Shown here in pieces: positions 52,256 to 62,376 of a DNA stretch of 64,000 nucleotides; within the stretch, counting starts at the first letter, position 1, and every line of letters begins with the position of its first letter. The stretch comes from Hymenobacter sp. YC55 (lineage in GTDB: Bacteria; Bacteroidota; Bacteroidia; Cytophagales; Hymenobacteraceae). A program made the position numbers and the translations under genes. The stretch is from positions 124,001 to 188,000 of the forward strand of contig NZ_JARNTX010000004.1 of NCBI RefSeq assembly GCF_029433095.1, in the 5' to 3' direction. The notes beneath the pieces were generated by a model that worked only from the letters and a program-made list of their open reading frames with translations, was not told the origin of the DNA and did not search any database.

Positions 52256-52855
52256 TTAACGACGAGCATTGGCGTCGGTAGGGGGGTAATTGCCCAAGAT
52301 GCCGTTCACAATGCGGTGAACTTCCTCTTCGGAAATGCTTTGGTTATCGACCTGTGCTTGGCCGGTGCCGCGCCACGCAAGCTCTTTGCGACGAGCGTCT
52401 ACCAAGTCGATGATAACAGTGCCAGCTTTATACTGCGTAACGGGCGAATACAAGCCGCGGTTATAGAGACCATAGCCGTAGTATGGGTAGCCAAGGCCGT
52501 TGTAGTAAGGCGAAACCTGCTGCTTCTCCTCTACTTTGGCGCTGTAGGCAACAAACAAGTCAGCGTCTTTGTCGACCCGAGTTAGGCCTTTGGCAGCTAA
52601 CTCACGCTCAACGGCAGCTTGCAGGCGCTGGTCCAAAAACGACTCGTAGCCTTTAGCGGGGCCACCTTCAGCGTCAACGGCTTGCTGTGGATACCAAGCC
52701 CAGGTTTTGTAGGTACGGAAATTAACCGAGTGGTCGAAATCAGAGGTAACACCCACTCGAGAAGAAGTAGCGCAACCGGAAACACCCAGTAGCAGCGAAA
52801 AACCGATAGCCATAAAAGCGGCTGGACGGGCAAGAAAACGGGTGATGGAGTTCAT
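52256..52855 (-). CDS. DUF4136 lipoprotein
   Basis: This 199-residue protein has a lipoprotein signal with VSGC near residue 28, followed by the DUF4136 opening DFDHSVNFRTYKTWAWYP, the GTVIIDLVDARRKELAWRG block and the C-terminal VHRIVNGILGNYPP. Members are outer-membrane lipoproteins of unknown function. Confidence 0.9.
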   Translation of the reverse strand: MNSITRFLARPAAFMAIGFSLLLGVSGCATSSRVGVTSDFDHSVNFRTYKTWAWYPQQAVDAEGGPAKGYESFLDQRLQAAVERELAAKGLTRVDKDADLFVAYSAKVEEKQQVSPYYNGLGYPYYGYGLYNRGLYSPVTQYKAGTVIIDLVDARRKELAWRGTGQAQVDNQSISEEEVHRIVNGILGNYPPTDANARR

Positions 52856-53069
52856 GGATATGGATCAGTATGAAGGAAACAGCAACTACTCGAAAAACGG
52901 CTTCAATAAGCCTGTTTCACACTTTTCGTTGCTTATTACTTCAACGTTTTCGAGTGGGCCAATGTTCCCCGACAGTGGATATAACGGGGGGAATCTATTA
53001 AAATTATTCCGAGAAAATTATCTTCTTATTTAAGAATCTAATTACCTTCCCCAACCTTAAAATTCAACG

Positions 53070-53366
53070 ATGAATCGACCTCTGCTCCTTTTACTCAGTT
53101 TACTGGGTTTTACTGCCTGCACAGCAGCAAAAGAAAACACCAGCAGCACCAACACCAGTAAGAACCCTGTGGCGCACAGCACAATCGTCGATTGTGTGCT
53201 CTACGATGGCATGACGAAAGAGTCGACTCAGTTGACTAGCCTCACCTCCGGCGCGGAGGTGCAGGTAACAGACACGGTTGATGTCTACTTTGTGAAAGCC
53301 CGTGTGACCAAGGACGGCAAAACACTCAACGGGTACATGTACCGCACCTGCTTTCCACAACGGTAG
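53070..53366 (+). CDS. Small lipoprotein with possible SH3-like domain
   Basis: This 98-residue protein has a lipobox FTAC near residue 17, a Ser/Thr/Asn linker and a beta-rich C-terminal part (LTSGAEVQVTDTVDVYFVKA; GKTLNGYMYRTCF) that resembles a short bacterial SH3 domain. Two cysteines in the mature domain could pair. It ends at a strong terminator. Family assignment is tentative. Confidence 0.65.
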   Translation: MNRPLLLLLSLLGFTACTAAKENTSSTNTSKNPVAHSTIVDCVLYDGMTKESTQLTSLTSGAEVQVTDTVDVYFVKARVTKDGKTLNGYMYRTCFPQR

Positions 53367-53406
53367 TCGGGTGGCGCTTAGGACCGGGGACGGACGTAGT
53401 AACGCA

Positions 53407-53443
53407 TAAAAAAGGCCTGGAACTTTGTTCCAGGCCTTTTTTA
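53407..53443. terminator. Bidirectional terminator
   Basis: A perfect 17-bp stem (53407-53423 / 53427-53443) with A and T runs serves the small lipoprotein gene and gcvP, which converge here. Confidence 0.9.
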
Positions 53444-53466
53444 TGTGAGGTGCCAAATAGGGTAGC

Positions 53467-56391
53467 TTAGTACGAAGGACCTTTGTCGGTTTCAACTAGC
53501 TTCTCTTCGGCATCGGCATATTCTTCCACCGAGGTGCAAGAGCAAATCAGGTTCCGGTCGCCGTAGGCCGAGTCGATACGCGAAACGCTAGGCCAGAACT
53601 TGGCGGCGCGCACGTAGTCGGTGGGGTATACGGCTTGCTCGCGGCTGTAAGGACGGTTCCATTCTTCGGTGAGGACAACGGCAGCCGTGTGAGGAGCGTG
53701 CTTGAGCAGATTGTCTTTGGCATCGGCGCGGCCAGCTTCTACCTCGGCAATTTCCTTGCGGATAGAAACCATAGCCTCGATGAAGCGGTCCAGTTCCTCC
53801 TTGCTTTCCGACTCCGTGGGCTCTACCATCAGCGTGCCAGCCACCGGGAACGAAACAGTAGGAGCGTGGAAGCCATAATCCATCAGGCGCTTGGCAATGT
53901 CTTCTACCTCGATGCCTGCTTTCTTGAACTGCCGGCAATCCAGAATCATTTCGTGGGCGCAACGACCATTAGCGCCGGTGTACAGCACAGGGTAGTGCTC
54001 TTCCAGCTTGGCCTTGATGTAGTTGGCATTCAGGATAGCCGTGCGAGTAGCTTCCGTGAGACCTTCGCCGCCCATCATGCTGATGTAAGCATAGGAGATA
54101 GGCAGGATGCTAGCCGAACCCCAAGGCGCCGATGATACGGCACCCGCTGTCCGGCCATCAGCATCCACTACTTGGTGGCCTGGCAAGTAAGGAACCAAGT
54201 CGGCAACTACGCCAATTGGGCCTACGCCGGGTCCGCCGCCGCCGTGCGGAATGCAGAAGGTTTTGTGCAGGTTTAGGTGGCACACGTCGGCCCCGATGGT
54301 AGCGGGCGAAGTGAGGCCAACTTGCGCGTTCATGTTGGCACCGTCCATGTACACGCGGCCGCCGTGCTGGTGAATCGTTTCGCAGATGTCGATGATGGTT
54401 TCCTCGTACACGCCGTGCGTGCTCGGGTAGGTTACCATCAGGCAGCTTAGCTTGTCGGCGTACTGGGCGGCTTTGGCCTTAAGGTCTGCCACGTCAATGT
54501 TGCCTTCCTCGCTGCTCTTCACCACCACTACCTGCATGCCCGCCATTACGGCCGATGCAGGGTTGGTGCCGTGAGCCGAAGCCGGAATCAAGGCAATGTT
54601 GCGGTGCTGGTCGCCGCGGGCATCGTGGTAGCCTTTGATAGCCAGCAGACCAGCGTACTCGCCTTGGGCACCGGAGTTAGGTTGCAAGCTTACGGCCGCA
54701 AAGCCCGTCACCTCACATAGCCACTGCTCCAGGTCTTGGAAGATCTGGGTGTAGCCTTGCGCTTGCTCGCGCGGGGCGAAGGGGTGCAGACCCCCAATCT
54801 CTGGCCACGTCACCGGAATCATTTCAGCGGTGGCGTTCAGCTTCATGGTGCACGAGCCGAGCGGAATCATGGAGTGCGCCAAGCTCAAGTCCTTGTTTTC
54901 GAGGTGCTTCATGTAGCGCAGCATCTCGTGCTCGGAGTGGTGCGTGTTGAAGACTGGATGCGTCAAGTACGGGCTGGTGCGCAGCAGAGCCTCGGGCCAG
55001 CTTACCGAAATTTCGGTGGGCAAGGTCACGGTCTTCACTTCCTTACCAAGCACCTTGGCAAACACAGCCACGATGTAGGCTACGTCTTCAATTTCGGTGT
55101 TCTGGTGCAGCGAAATGCCTACGCGGGGCGTGCCGTGCTCTTCGAAGTAGCGGAAGTTGATGCCCGCAGCCTCGGCTTCTTTCCGGATGGCAGCTTGCAA
55201 CTCTTGGCTTTCCAGCTTGATGTCGAGGGTATCGAAGTAGAACTCGTTGCGCTGATCGAGACCCAAGGCCTTCAGCTCCTGCTCTAGCACCTGCGTGAGG
55301 GCGTGCACGTTGGTAGCAAACTGCTTGATGCGCTGCGGCCCATGATACACGGCAAACATACCCGCCAGCACCGACAACAATACTTGCGCGGTGCAGATGT
55401 TGCTGGTCGCTTTTTCGCGACGGATGTGCTGCTCCCGGGTTTGCAGCGCCATGCGGTAGGCCTTGTTGCCGGCTGCGTCGATGCTCTGCCCGATAATGCG
55501 GCCGGGGATTACGCGCTTGAACTGGTCTTTGGTAGACAAGAAGCCGGCGTGCGGTCCGCCGTAGCCCATGGGCACGCCAAAGCGCTGCGAGTTACCTACG
55601 CAGGCGTCGGCGCCCATCTCGCCGGGAGGCGTGAGGAGCGTCAGGGACAACAGGTCGGTAGCCACGGTCACGAACAGGTTGCTGTCGTGAGCCTTGGAAA
55701 TGAAATCGGTATAGTCGTACACGGCGCCGTCGGCGGCGGGGTACTGCAGGATGGCGCCGAACAGCGACTCGTCGGTGAGGTCGGCCGTGCGGTGGTCACC
55801 TACTACTAACTCGATGCCGAGCGGCGTAGCGCGGGTGCGCAATACGTCAATAGTTTGGGGCAGCACTTGCTCCGAGACGAAATAGCGAGTTGCGTTTTTC
55901 TTCTTGGTTAGCGAGTGGAACATGTGCAGCGTCTCGGCGGCGGCAGTGCCTTCGTCGAGCAAGCTGGCGTTGGCAATTTCAAGGCCGGTCAAGTCAATTA
56001 TCATTGTCTGATAATTGATTAGTGCTTCGAGGCGACCTTGGGCAATTTCAGCTTGATACGGAGTATAGGCGGTATACCAGCCTGGGTTCTCCATAATGTT
56101 GCGCTGGATAACGCCCGGCAGTTGGGTGTCGTGATAACCCAACCCAATGTAGTTTTTGAAGAGGCGGTTCTTGCTGGCAATGCCTTTGAACTTCGCCAAA
56201 AAAGCCCGCTCCGTGAGGGCTGCGGGCAAGTTTAGCGGCTGCTTCAGGCGAATAGCGGCCGGCACAGTCTCGTCGATTAGCTGGTCAAGCGAATCGACGC
56301 CAATGGCGCGCAGCATGTCGGCCACGGCGGCAGAATCAGGTCCGTTATGACGGTCAATAAATACGTCGGCGGCCTTGGGTTGGAGCAACAT
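53467..56391 (-). CDS. gcvP: Glycine dehydrogenase (decarboxylating), P-protein
   Basis: The P-protein decarboxylates glycine and loads the aminomethyl group on lipoyl-GcvH. The 974-residue protein is the fused single-chain form, with an N-terminal half (FIDRHNGPDSAAVADMLRAI; GYGGPHAGFLST) and a C-terminal half whose PLP lysine is in NLHKTFCIPHGGGGPG (around residue 710). It is full length. The other glycine cleavage genes are not in the window. A -7 box lies 45 bases upstream. Confidence 0.96.
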   Translation of the reverse strand: MLLQPKAADVFIDRHNGPDSAAVADMLRAIGVDSLDQLIDETVPAAIRLKQPLNLPAALTERAFLAKFKGIASKNRLFKNYIGLGYHDTQLPGVIQRNIMENPGWYTAYTPYQAEIAQGRLEALINYQTMIIDLTGLEIANASLLDEGTAAAETLHMFHSLTKKKNATRYFVSEQVLPQTIDVLRTRATPLGIELVVGDHRTADLTDESLFGAILQYPAADGAVYDYTDFISKAHDSNLFVTVATDLLSLTLLTPPGEMGADACVGNSQRFGVPMGYGGPHAGFLSTKDQFKRVIPGRIIGQSIDAAGNKAYRMALQTREQHIRREKATSNICTAQVLLSVLAGMFAVYHGPQRIKQFATNVHALTQVLEQELKALGLDQRNEFYFDTLDIKLESQELQAAIRKEAEAAGINFRYFEEHGTPRVGISLHQNTEIEDVAYIVAVFAKVLGKEVKTVTLPTEISVSWPEALLRTSPYLTHPVFNTHHSEHEMLRYMKHLENKDLSLAHSMIPLGSCTMKLNATAEMIPVTWPEIGGLHPFAPREQAQGYTQIFQDLEQWLCEVTGFAAVSLQPNSGAQGEYAGLLAIKGYHDARGDQHRNIALIPASAHGTNPASAVMAGMQVVVVKSSEEGNIDVADLKAKAAQYADKLSCLMVTYPSTHGVYEETIIDICETIHQHGGRVYMDGANMNAQVGLTSPATIGADVCHLNLHKTFCIPHGGGGPGVGPIGVVADLVPYLPGHQVVDADGRTAGAVSSAPWGSASILPISYAYISMMGGEGLTEATRTAILNANYIKAKLEEHYPVLYTGANGRCAHEMILDCRQFKKAGIEVEDIAKRLMDYGFHAPTVSFPVAGTLMVEPTESESKEELDRFIEAMVSIRKEIAEVEAGRADAKDNLLKHAPHTAAVVLTEEWNRPYSREQAVYPTDYVRAAKFWPSVSRIDSAYGDRNLICSCTSVEEYADAEEKLVETDKGPSY

Positions 56392-56435
56392 ACAGAGTAT
56401 TGAGTAGTAGAATGAAGTATCAGGACAGACCCCAA

Positions 56436-56443
56436 CAAAGGTA
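56436..56443 (-). promoter_or_regulatory. -7 box of the gcvP promoter
   Basis: Read on the minus strand this is TACCTTTG, an exact TAnnTTTG, 45 bases before the start. Confidence 0.5.
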
Positions 56444-56502
56444 ACTTGAAAAAAGTAACCCGAATTGCTTGATTCCTAAATCCATCAACTCCCTAAAAGT
56501 TT

Positions 56503-56540
56503 GGGGCGCCCAAACGAATCTTATTTCGTTCGGGCGCCCC
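56503..56540. terminator. GC-rich hairpin upstream of gcvP
   Basis: A 16-bp stem with one mismatch (56503-56518 / 56525-56540) and a 6-base loop. It could end transcripts arriving from the lyase gene, although that gene's stop is 510 bases away with repeats between. Confidence 0.5.
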
Positions 56541-56748
56541 GTACCTGTTTAGCTAGCGAAAGCCACCAAAAGACCTAAGCCATTCAGTGCTTTTTAACTC
56601 AAATAATGCCGCATCAGCACGCTAAATATTGACCGGGTCGAAAGTGCTCGGTTCATATTAGAGCAACGCACTTACTAGTATTAGTTGGTTCTCGTCAGCC
56701 TGAGCTTGCTGAAGCGTAGCTGTAGTGAGGTGACGTTGTGGAGGTACT

Positions 56749-56919
56749 GTCATGCTGAGCGCAGTGCAACGAAGTTGAAGCATCTCGCTAGTGTGGTAAA
56801 ATCATTTAGCATGGCAACGTCAGCATGCGAGATGCTTCGGCTTCGTTGCACTGCGCTCAGCATGACTGGAATAGTTTGGCAACGTCAGCAGGTAAGATGC
56901 TTCAACAAGCTCAGCATGA
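56749..56919. repeat. REP-like palindromic repeat, family A
   Basis: A direct unit (about 56749-56786) and an inverted unit (about 56826-56865) carry an extra GCAACGAAG-type insert in the stem; a further partial inverted unit is at 56880-56919. It sits between gcvP and the polysaccharide lyase, in a gap with no gene. Confidence 0.8.
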
Positions 56920-57049
56920 ATGTTTTAGTAAGTTGTTCTAGTGTTTCAACCATTGTGCCTCTCTTTTGCTAAAAGCGTCACATTAGTTGAGGTGTATGCC
57001 TGCTTTTAATGCTAGAGTATGTCAGACCAAGCTGGACGATTGGCTGCTG

Positions 57050-59254
57050 TCATTGCTTGAGCACCTTCACGGTGGTTTGCTGGCCATCGGCGGTGCGGAC
57101 GCGCACGAGGTACAAGCCGGGCTTCAGGTCGAGGCCGCCGTTGAAGTCGTCGCGCCGCTGCCCCTGCTCCACTACTTGCCCGGCCGAGTTGTAGATGAGG
57201 TAGGTGAACTGGCCGGCTGTTTTGATGTGGATGGCGCTGGTGGTTGGGTTAGGATATATAGCTACTCCTATCCGGTTGAGGCTGCCCGTACGCGTACCGA
57301 GCGGACCGTTGTTGGTGCTGTCGGCTAGCACGATGTTGGGCCGAGGAGCCGGGGCCATGCCGGTACCTAAGTAGAAGCTAGTATGGGGTGGCTGGTTGTA
57401 CGCCGAGTTTTCGTGCGCTACAGCCAACCGGTACTGCGAGTCGTGCATGAGCGTGTAGATGCGCTCGGTGGTAGGCGCGGCGGTCGAGTACAGCAGCAGG
57501 CTCTGGTTGTCGCGGGCGCGCAGCAGAATCTCTTCGCGCCAATCGCCCAATATGTCGGCCGTGACGCAGGGGTTGGCTTTGGTCGTGTTGTTGGTTTGGG
57601 CGTCGCCGTCGGTTACGGTGCTTGGAGTGAGCAGCCGGGTTAGGCTATTAGTAGCCGGGTTCCACTTCTCTAGGCGGACGGTGGCCACGTTGGTAGTGGA
57701 ATTATAACCGGCATCCAGCAATTCGCGCGACAAGTCGCCATCCCACCAGACGGCAAAATTGATGGTGGGCTTCGACGTACTGATTTGAGTACCCATGCAG
57801 GTGTAGAGTCCTCCCGTCGAACCCCACATTTCATAGCCCCTGTGGTTGGGGTCTACATCGGCAGCTAGCCCACGGCCGATGTCGCCGGTACCTGGCACGC
57901 CCCACAGCGGCTGGCCCGTGAGGGCATCGCGGAATTCGAGGCCGTATTGGCCGTACTGCGAGGGGGTTTCATGAGGCTGCCAAACTTCCTGGCCCGGACG
58001 GTCGGGGTCCATGTCGCTCATGTGCAGCGCGTCGCCGTGCCCGAGGCCGTTGACGTACAGGCCGGTGCCATTGTCGCGGATGGCGCTGGAGCCGTTCACT
58101 ATTTCGTCGCGGCCGTTGCCATCTACGTCGCCCACCGTGAGCTGGTGGTTGCCCTGGCCCGCGTAGGCACCGTTGCCTGGCGTGTCGCTGTCGAAAATCC
58201 AGCGCTGGGTGAGTTGGCCATTGCGCCAGTCCCACGCCACGCGCACTAGCCGGGTGTAGTAGCCGCGGCCCATAATCAAACTCGGCCGCACGCCATCCAG
58301 ATACGCCACCGTTGAAACGAAGCGGTCCACGCGGTTGCCGTAGTTATCGCCCCACGACGTGACGGCGCCGCGGGCCGGCAAGTAGGGAGTAGTAGCCATG
58401 GCTGCTCCGGTGCGGCCATTGAAAACAGTCAGGAATTCGGGACCAGCCAAGACGTAGCCAGCGGTATTGCGGTAGTCGGCGCTGGCGTCGCCAATAACTA
58501 CGCCACGGCCATCGACGGTACCATCGGCTGTTTTGCAGGCTACTTCGGCTTTGCCGTCACTGTCGAGGTCGTACACCATGAGCTGCGTGTAGTGGGCACC
58601 GGCCCGGATGTTGCGGCCCAGGTCGATGCGCCACAGACGGGCGCCGTTGAGCCGGTAGGCATCTAAGTACACGTTGCCGGTGTAGCCCGACTGCGAGTTG
58701 TCTTTGGCATTGGACGGGTCCCACTTGAGCACGATTTCATACTCCCCATCACCGTCTAGGTCGCCTACGCTGCAGTCGTTGGCCGAATAGGTGTAGGCAA
58801 CGCCGTCGGGGGTAGTGCCGCCGGCAGGTTGCTGGATGGGAATACGCTGGTACAGCTGCTGCCACACGCTAGCCGCGGCCGAGGCGGGCTGCTCTACCCC
58901 GTTGAGCACCGGGCGAACGGTGTAGGTGCCGTTGGCGTCGGTAGCATCGGTAATGTTGGTGGCACCCGTGATGGGCGTGGCGTTGATTTTGGTGGTGCCC
59001 CGGTACACATTGAAAGCAATGCTGGCCGGATCGGTACCGAACAAACGCCACCCGACATACACTTCGTTGGGAGACGTTCGGATGGCTACTACGCTTCGGT
59101 TGAGTTTCTCCATGCGCCGTTGTGCCTGCGCTACTTCAGTACTCACCAACAAAGCAAGCAGAAGAGCAAGTCTGCTGACGAAGACGAGTATCCGGCGCTG
59201 CCAGAAGCCAGATGAAGAACTGAAAGTGGGTGGTAAGTAAACAGTCTGCTTCAT
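57050..59254 (-). CDS. Rhamnogalacturonan lyase (PL11) with T9SS sorting domain
   Basis: This 734-residue protein has a signal peptide ending VAQAQR, the PL11 catalytic beta-propeller (SVVAIRTSPNEVYVGWRLFG; ANDCSVGDLDGDGEYEIVLK; ADVDPNHRGYEMWGS; CVTADILGDWREEILLRARD) with repeated Asp-Gly-Asp calcium loops, and a C-terminal type IX secretion sorting domain (IYPNPTTSAIHIKT ... LKPGLYLVRVRTADGQQTTV). It would cut the backbone of pectic rhamnogalacturonan I outside the cell. No SusCD pair or other pectin genes are near. Confidence 0.92.
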   Translation of the reverse strand: MKQTVYLPPTFSSSSGFWQRRILVFVSRLALLLALLVSTEVAQAQRRMEKLNRSVVAIRTSPNEVYVGWRLFGTDPASIAFNVYRGTTKINATPITGATNITDATDANGTYTVRPVLNGVEQPASAAASVWQQLYQRIPIQQPAGGTTPDGVAYTYSANDCSVGDLDGDGEYEIVLKWDPSNAKDNSQSGYTGNVYLDAYRLNGARLWRIDLGRNIRAGAHYTQLMVYDLDSDGKAEVACKTADGTVDGRGVVIGDASADYRNTAGYVLAGPEFLTVFNGRTGAAMATTPYLPARGAVTSWGDNYGNRVDRFVSTVAYLDGVRPSLIMGRGYYTRLVRVAWDWRNGQLTQRWIFDSDTPGNGAYAGQGNHQLTVGDVDGNGRDEIVNGSSAIRDNGTGLYVNGLGHGDALHMSDMDPDRPGQEVWQPHETPSQYGQYGLEFRDALTGQPLWGVPGTGDIGRGLAADVDPNHRGYEMWGSTGGLYTCMGTQISTSKPTINFAVWWDGDLSRELLDAGYNSTTNVATVRLEKWNPATNSLTRLLTPSTVTDGDAQTNNTTKANPCVTADILGDWREEILLRARDNQSLLLYSTAAPTTERIYTLMHDSQYRLAVAHENSAYNQPPHTSFYLGTGMAPAPRPNIVLADSTNNGPLGTRTGSLNRIGVAIYPNPTTSAIHIKTAGQFTYLIYNSAGQVVEQGQRRDDFNGGLDLKPGLYLVRVRTADGQQTTVKVLKQ

Positions 59255-59511
59255 AGAGGTAAGGGGTATGGTGGGTAGGAACTTGCTGTTATCAATAAAG
59301 CAGGTGCCAGAGCCCGAACCATCCTGTGCTCTACTGGCTAAGGCGCTATACCATAATCATGTACGCTAGAGGTAACACGTGGCCGCGCAGTTGCTCAAGG
59401 CCCCTGGGAGGTAGCGCCACAACTCACGCTGCCAAACACACGGAGCACGACAGCAGCCCAGCGAAAACCAATAGATTTGAGCTGGATTCCCCACCCACCC
59501 AAGTACAGTCT

Positions 59512-60735
59512 ATGAGCTCTATCACCATCGGCCTGATCTGCGAAGGCAAGACCCCACCCGACAAACGAGTGCCCCTCACGCCAAAGAAATGCGTGGAAGC
59601 AGAAGCGCATTATCCTGGCCTGCGCATCGTCGTGCAAGAAAGCCCGCACCGCTGCTTCTCCGACCAAGAATACCGCGACTTAGGATTGGAAGTACGAACC
59701 GACGTGTCGGATTGTGACATTCTGATGGGCGTGAAAGAGGTGCCCGTCAGCCAACTGATTCCCAACAAAACCTATCTGTTCTTTTCGCACACAGTAAAAA
59801 AGCAGCCTGCCAACCGGGAGTTGCTGCGGGCCATACTGCGGCACAACATCACCTTGATTGACTACGAGTTGATGACCAACCAAGAAGGCGGAGAACGTAT
59901 TGTGGCGTTTGGCCGCTGGGCCGGTATTGTGGGCGCTTACAACGGACTGCTGACGTATGGCCGCAAACATGGGCTCTATAACCTGAAGCCGGCCTATCAG
60001 TGTGTTGATATGGAGGATATGCAGGAGGAGTTCTTCAAAGTGAAGCGTCTGCCGCCCATCAAGATGGTAGTCACGGGCTCGGGTCGTGTAGCGCAAGGTG
60101 CGTTGGAAGTTCTTGATTTGATGGGCTTGAAGCGGGTCAGCGTCTACGACTACCTCTACCACGACTTCAACGAGCCGGTCTACACCCAGCTGCGCAGCTC
60201 CGACTACAACCGCCGCCGCGACGGCCGCGTGTGGGATACACCCGACTTCCACCGCAATCCGCAGGAATACGAATCCACTTTCGGTACCTTCCTGCCTGTC
60301 ACGGACCTGCTGATTGCCTGTGCTTACTGGCACCCGGCCGCGCCCAAGTTGTTTACCGAGCAAGACACCCAACGTCCGGATTTTCGTATCAACACTATTG
60401 CCGACGTTACCTGCGACGTGAATGGCTCAGTACCCACTACCAAGCGCAGCAGCAGCATCCCCGAACCAGTTTTCGACTATAACTGCCGCACCGGCGAGTT
60501 GGAGCCTGCTTACTCTAACCCGTCTAACATCAGCATCATGGCCGTTGATAACCTGCCTTGCGAGTTACCACGCAACGCCAGCCGAGACTTCAGCCGCCAG
60601 CTCATCGACAATGTATTGCCCCACTTGCTAGGCAAGCCTGGCCAGGACGAAGTAGTGGAGCGGGCAACTATTGCCCGCCACGGTCAGCTCCTGCCCCGCT
60701 ACCAATACCTCAGCGACTATGTAGCCGAGCAATAG
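59512..60735 (+). CDS. LYS1-like saccharopine/alanine dehydrogenase family protein
   Basis: This 407-residue protein has the N-terminal AlaDH/PNT-type domain (GLICEGKTPPDKRVPLTPKK; FGRWAGIVGAYNGLLTYGRK) and a nucleotide-binding part with VTGSGRVAQGALEVL (about residues 185-199). These features match NAD(P)-dependent lysine-forming saccharopine dehydrogenases, although a different amino acid substrate is possible. The ATG at 59512 is preferred; the frame runs to 59326 but the extra 62 residues look non-coding. Confidence 0.82.
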   Translation: MSSITIGLICEGKTPPDKRVPLTPKKCVEAEAHYPGLRIVVQESPHRCFSDQEYRDLGLEVRTDVSDCDILMGVKEVPVSQLIPNKTYLFFSHTVKKQPANRELLRAILRHNITLIDYELMTNQEGGERIVAFGRWAGIVGAYNGLLTYGRKHGLYNLKPAYQCVDMEDMQEEFFKVKRLPPIKMVVTGSGRVAQGALEVLDLMGLKRVSVYDYLYHDFNEPVYTQLRSSDYNRRRDGRVWDTPDFHRNPQEYESTFGTFLPVTDLLIACAYWHPAAPKLFTEQDTQRPDFRINTIADVTCDVNGSVPTTKRSSSIPEPVFDYNCRTGELEPAYSNPSNISIMAVDNLPCELPRNASRDFSRQLIDNVLPHLLGKPGQDEVVERATIARHGQLLPRYQYLSDYVAEQ

Positions 60736-60789
60736 CCGGTCTGAGTTTGCCTAGAAGCTAACTATCTATCTTATCTGTAGCCGTTATTC

Positions 60790-60840
60790 AACACAAAAGC
60801 TTCCAGCGGCCTCATGGAGCTGCTGAAAGCTTTTGTTGTT
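60790..60840. terminator. Bidirectional terminator
   Basis: A long stem with mismatches (60790-60812 / 60818-60836) is followed by a T run. It lies between two converging genes. Confidence 0.75.
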
Positions 60841-60887
60841 TTTTAGAAGTAAAGGCGGTGTGAAGCCCTTTGTATAATAGGAGTAGC

Positions 60888-61718
60888 TTATACGCCCCGC
60901 AACACAGGATAACGAGCTTGCACAAACATATAGAGGCCGTACGCCATAAGGCCTAACGCCACAATACCTAGCACGGCCGGGCCCATAGTAGCTAGTAAGT
61001 CGAAGGCTTCATCGGTGGTACCAGTCTCTGAGGCGCTAGACTTTTGCCCGGCTTGCACAAAGAAGTAACCAATGATGCCCATCACAATGCCCCGTGCCGT
61101 GTACCCTACTTGGCCCGTGCGGTAGACAATGTTCTGCTGGTTGGCAGGTAGGTCGCTGGCGTTTACGTGCTTATGAAACTTGCCGGAGTAAGCGTTAATA
61201 ATTTGGTAGATGCCTGCCCCAATAATAGCCAATCCTACTGCTATGATGATCCAGTTGCCGCCGGGCCAGCTGAGCACTTTGGCCGTCAAGGTTTGCTGGC
61301 TGCTGCCACCTTCGTTGGCGCTGCCACTGAAAGCTAGCTGCGCCGCATACCAAGCCAAACTAGCATAGAGTAGGCCGCTACCCATGTAGCCGATGCGCCG
61401 GCCTATGCCCTTGGCTCCCGAACCCTTGTTTTCGGTGTCGCGCACGGCTTGCACAAAGCGCCAGATAATGTAGCCAAGTAAACCAAGCGCAATAAAGCCA
61501 AGCAGTACGGGGCCGCCGGGCAGGTCCTGCAAGGTATGAACGGCTTGCTTTTTGTCGGCGGTTTGGCCGCCGCGCTGGCCGGTAGCAGCTAGCAGCGCCA
61601 GCAGACCCATAAGCAGATAAACCAGGCCTTTGGCCGCAAATCCGAAGCGTGCTAGCGCTCGGATACCCGACGAAGGGGAAGTGGGAACAGCAGAGGAAAG
61701 TGTGTTAGCAACAGTCAT
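60888..61718 (-). CDS. DUF1206 membrane protein
   Basis: This 276-residue protein has six helices arranged as three similar pairs, each starting with an ARFGF/KG-type motif: ALARFGFAAKGLVYLLMGLL, GIGRRIGYMGSGLLYASLAW and RTGQVGYTARGIVMGIIGYF. This is the DUF1206 triplicate pattern. The start at 61718 is preferred to 61748. The function is unknown. Confidence 0.9.
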   Translation of the reverse strand: MTVANTLSSAVPTSPSSGIRALARFGFAAKGLVYLLMGLLALLAATGQRGGQTADKKQAVHTLQDLPGGPVLLGFIALGLLGYIIWRFVQAVRDTENKGSGAKGIGRRIGYMGSGLLYASLAWYAAQLAFSGSANEGGSSQQTLTAKVLSWPGGNWIIIAVGLAIIGAGIYQIINAYSGKFHKHVNASDLPANQQNIVYRTGQVGYTARGIVMGIIGYFFVQAGQKSSASETGTTDEAFDLLATMGPAVLGIVALGLMAYGLYMFVQARYPVLRGV

Positions 61719-61779
61719 GGTGTGGAGTCTTAGTGGTGGGTAAGACATCCGTACGCAGAAAGCTACTCTGTTGTTGAAA

Positions 61780-62376
61780 CTAGATGGCGGGTGGGCGCGG
61801 TTCGGTAGGCAGCCCCGTAACCCGGCCTAAGGCCCCCATCGGACGGTAGACGCTTGCTCCCCGTTGTAACAGCGGCAGGTTCATGGGAAGATCCAGGGTA
61901 AGAATGGGTTTGCCTTTCGCAACCGGGTGGTTCAGTAGCCGGTCGATGTTGCCGCCAGCAGTCATATAAGGCACAAAAAACTGATCGGCTAAGTCGGCCA
62001 CTATCAGATTTCGGATTTCCGCCGTTTCGTCGGTGATGGTTCGCACCGTGCTTTCAAAAGGGGTAAGAAACAGCAGGCGGCCAGCTTCTATTTCAGTTCC
62101 GTACTCGAAGCGAAGGTTAGGCTGAATGCCCCGACCCAATACATAGATGATGGGCTGTTGTGGCCCCTGTAGCAAGTAACGAAAAACAGCCTGTTCTAGC
62201 TTGGAATGAAACCCCGACAATACGCAAGTATGGGCATAGCGCTGTTCAAGCGCCCACACGTAAGTAGGTCGTTCAATAGCTTCCGGGTATTGACGTGAGC
62301 AGAAAAAGGCAGTTTTCGGCTGCCGTAATAGAGCCGGATTACCCAGGGTGCGTAATTCCTCTGGATTAATGCTCAT
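61780..62376 (-). CDS. DprA-like (SLOG-fold) protein
   Basis: This 198-residue protein has a DprA-type Rossmann layout: the opening EELRTLGNPALLRQPKTAFFCSR-type block, then LSGFHSKLEQAVFRYLL, then IIYVLGRGI. It is shorter than true DprA and lacks the C-terminal winged helix. It may bind nucleotides or DNA; the function is not known. Confidence 0.75.
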   Translation of the reverse strand: MSINPEELRTLGNPALLRQPKTAFFCSRQYPEAIERPTYVWALEQRYAHTCVLSGFHSKLEQAVFRYLLQGPQQPIIYVLGRGIQPNLRFEYGTEIEAGRLLFLTPFESTVRTITDETAEIRNLIVADLADQFFVPYMTAGGNIDRLLNHPVAKGKPILTLDLPMNLPLLQRGASVYRPMGALGRVTGLPTEPRPPAI

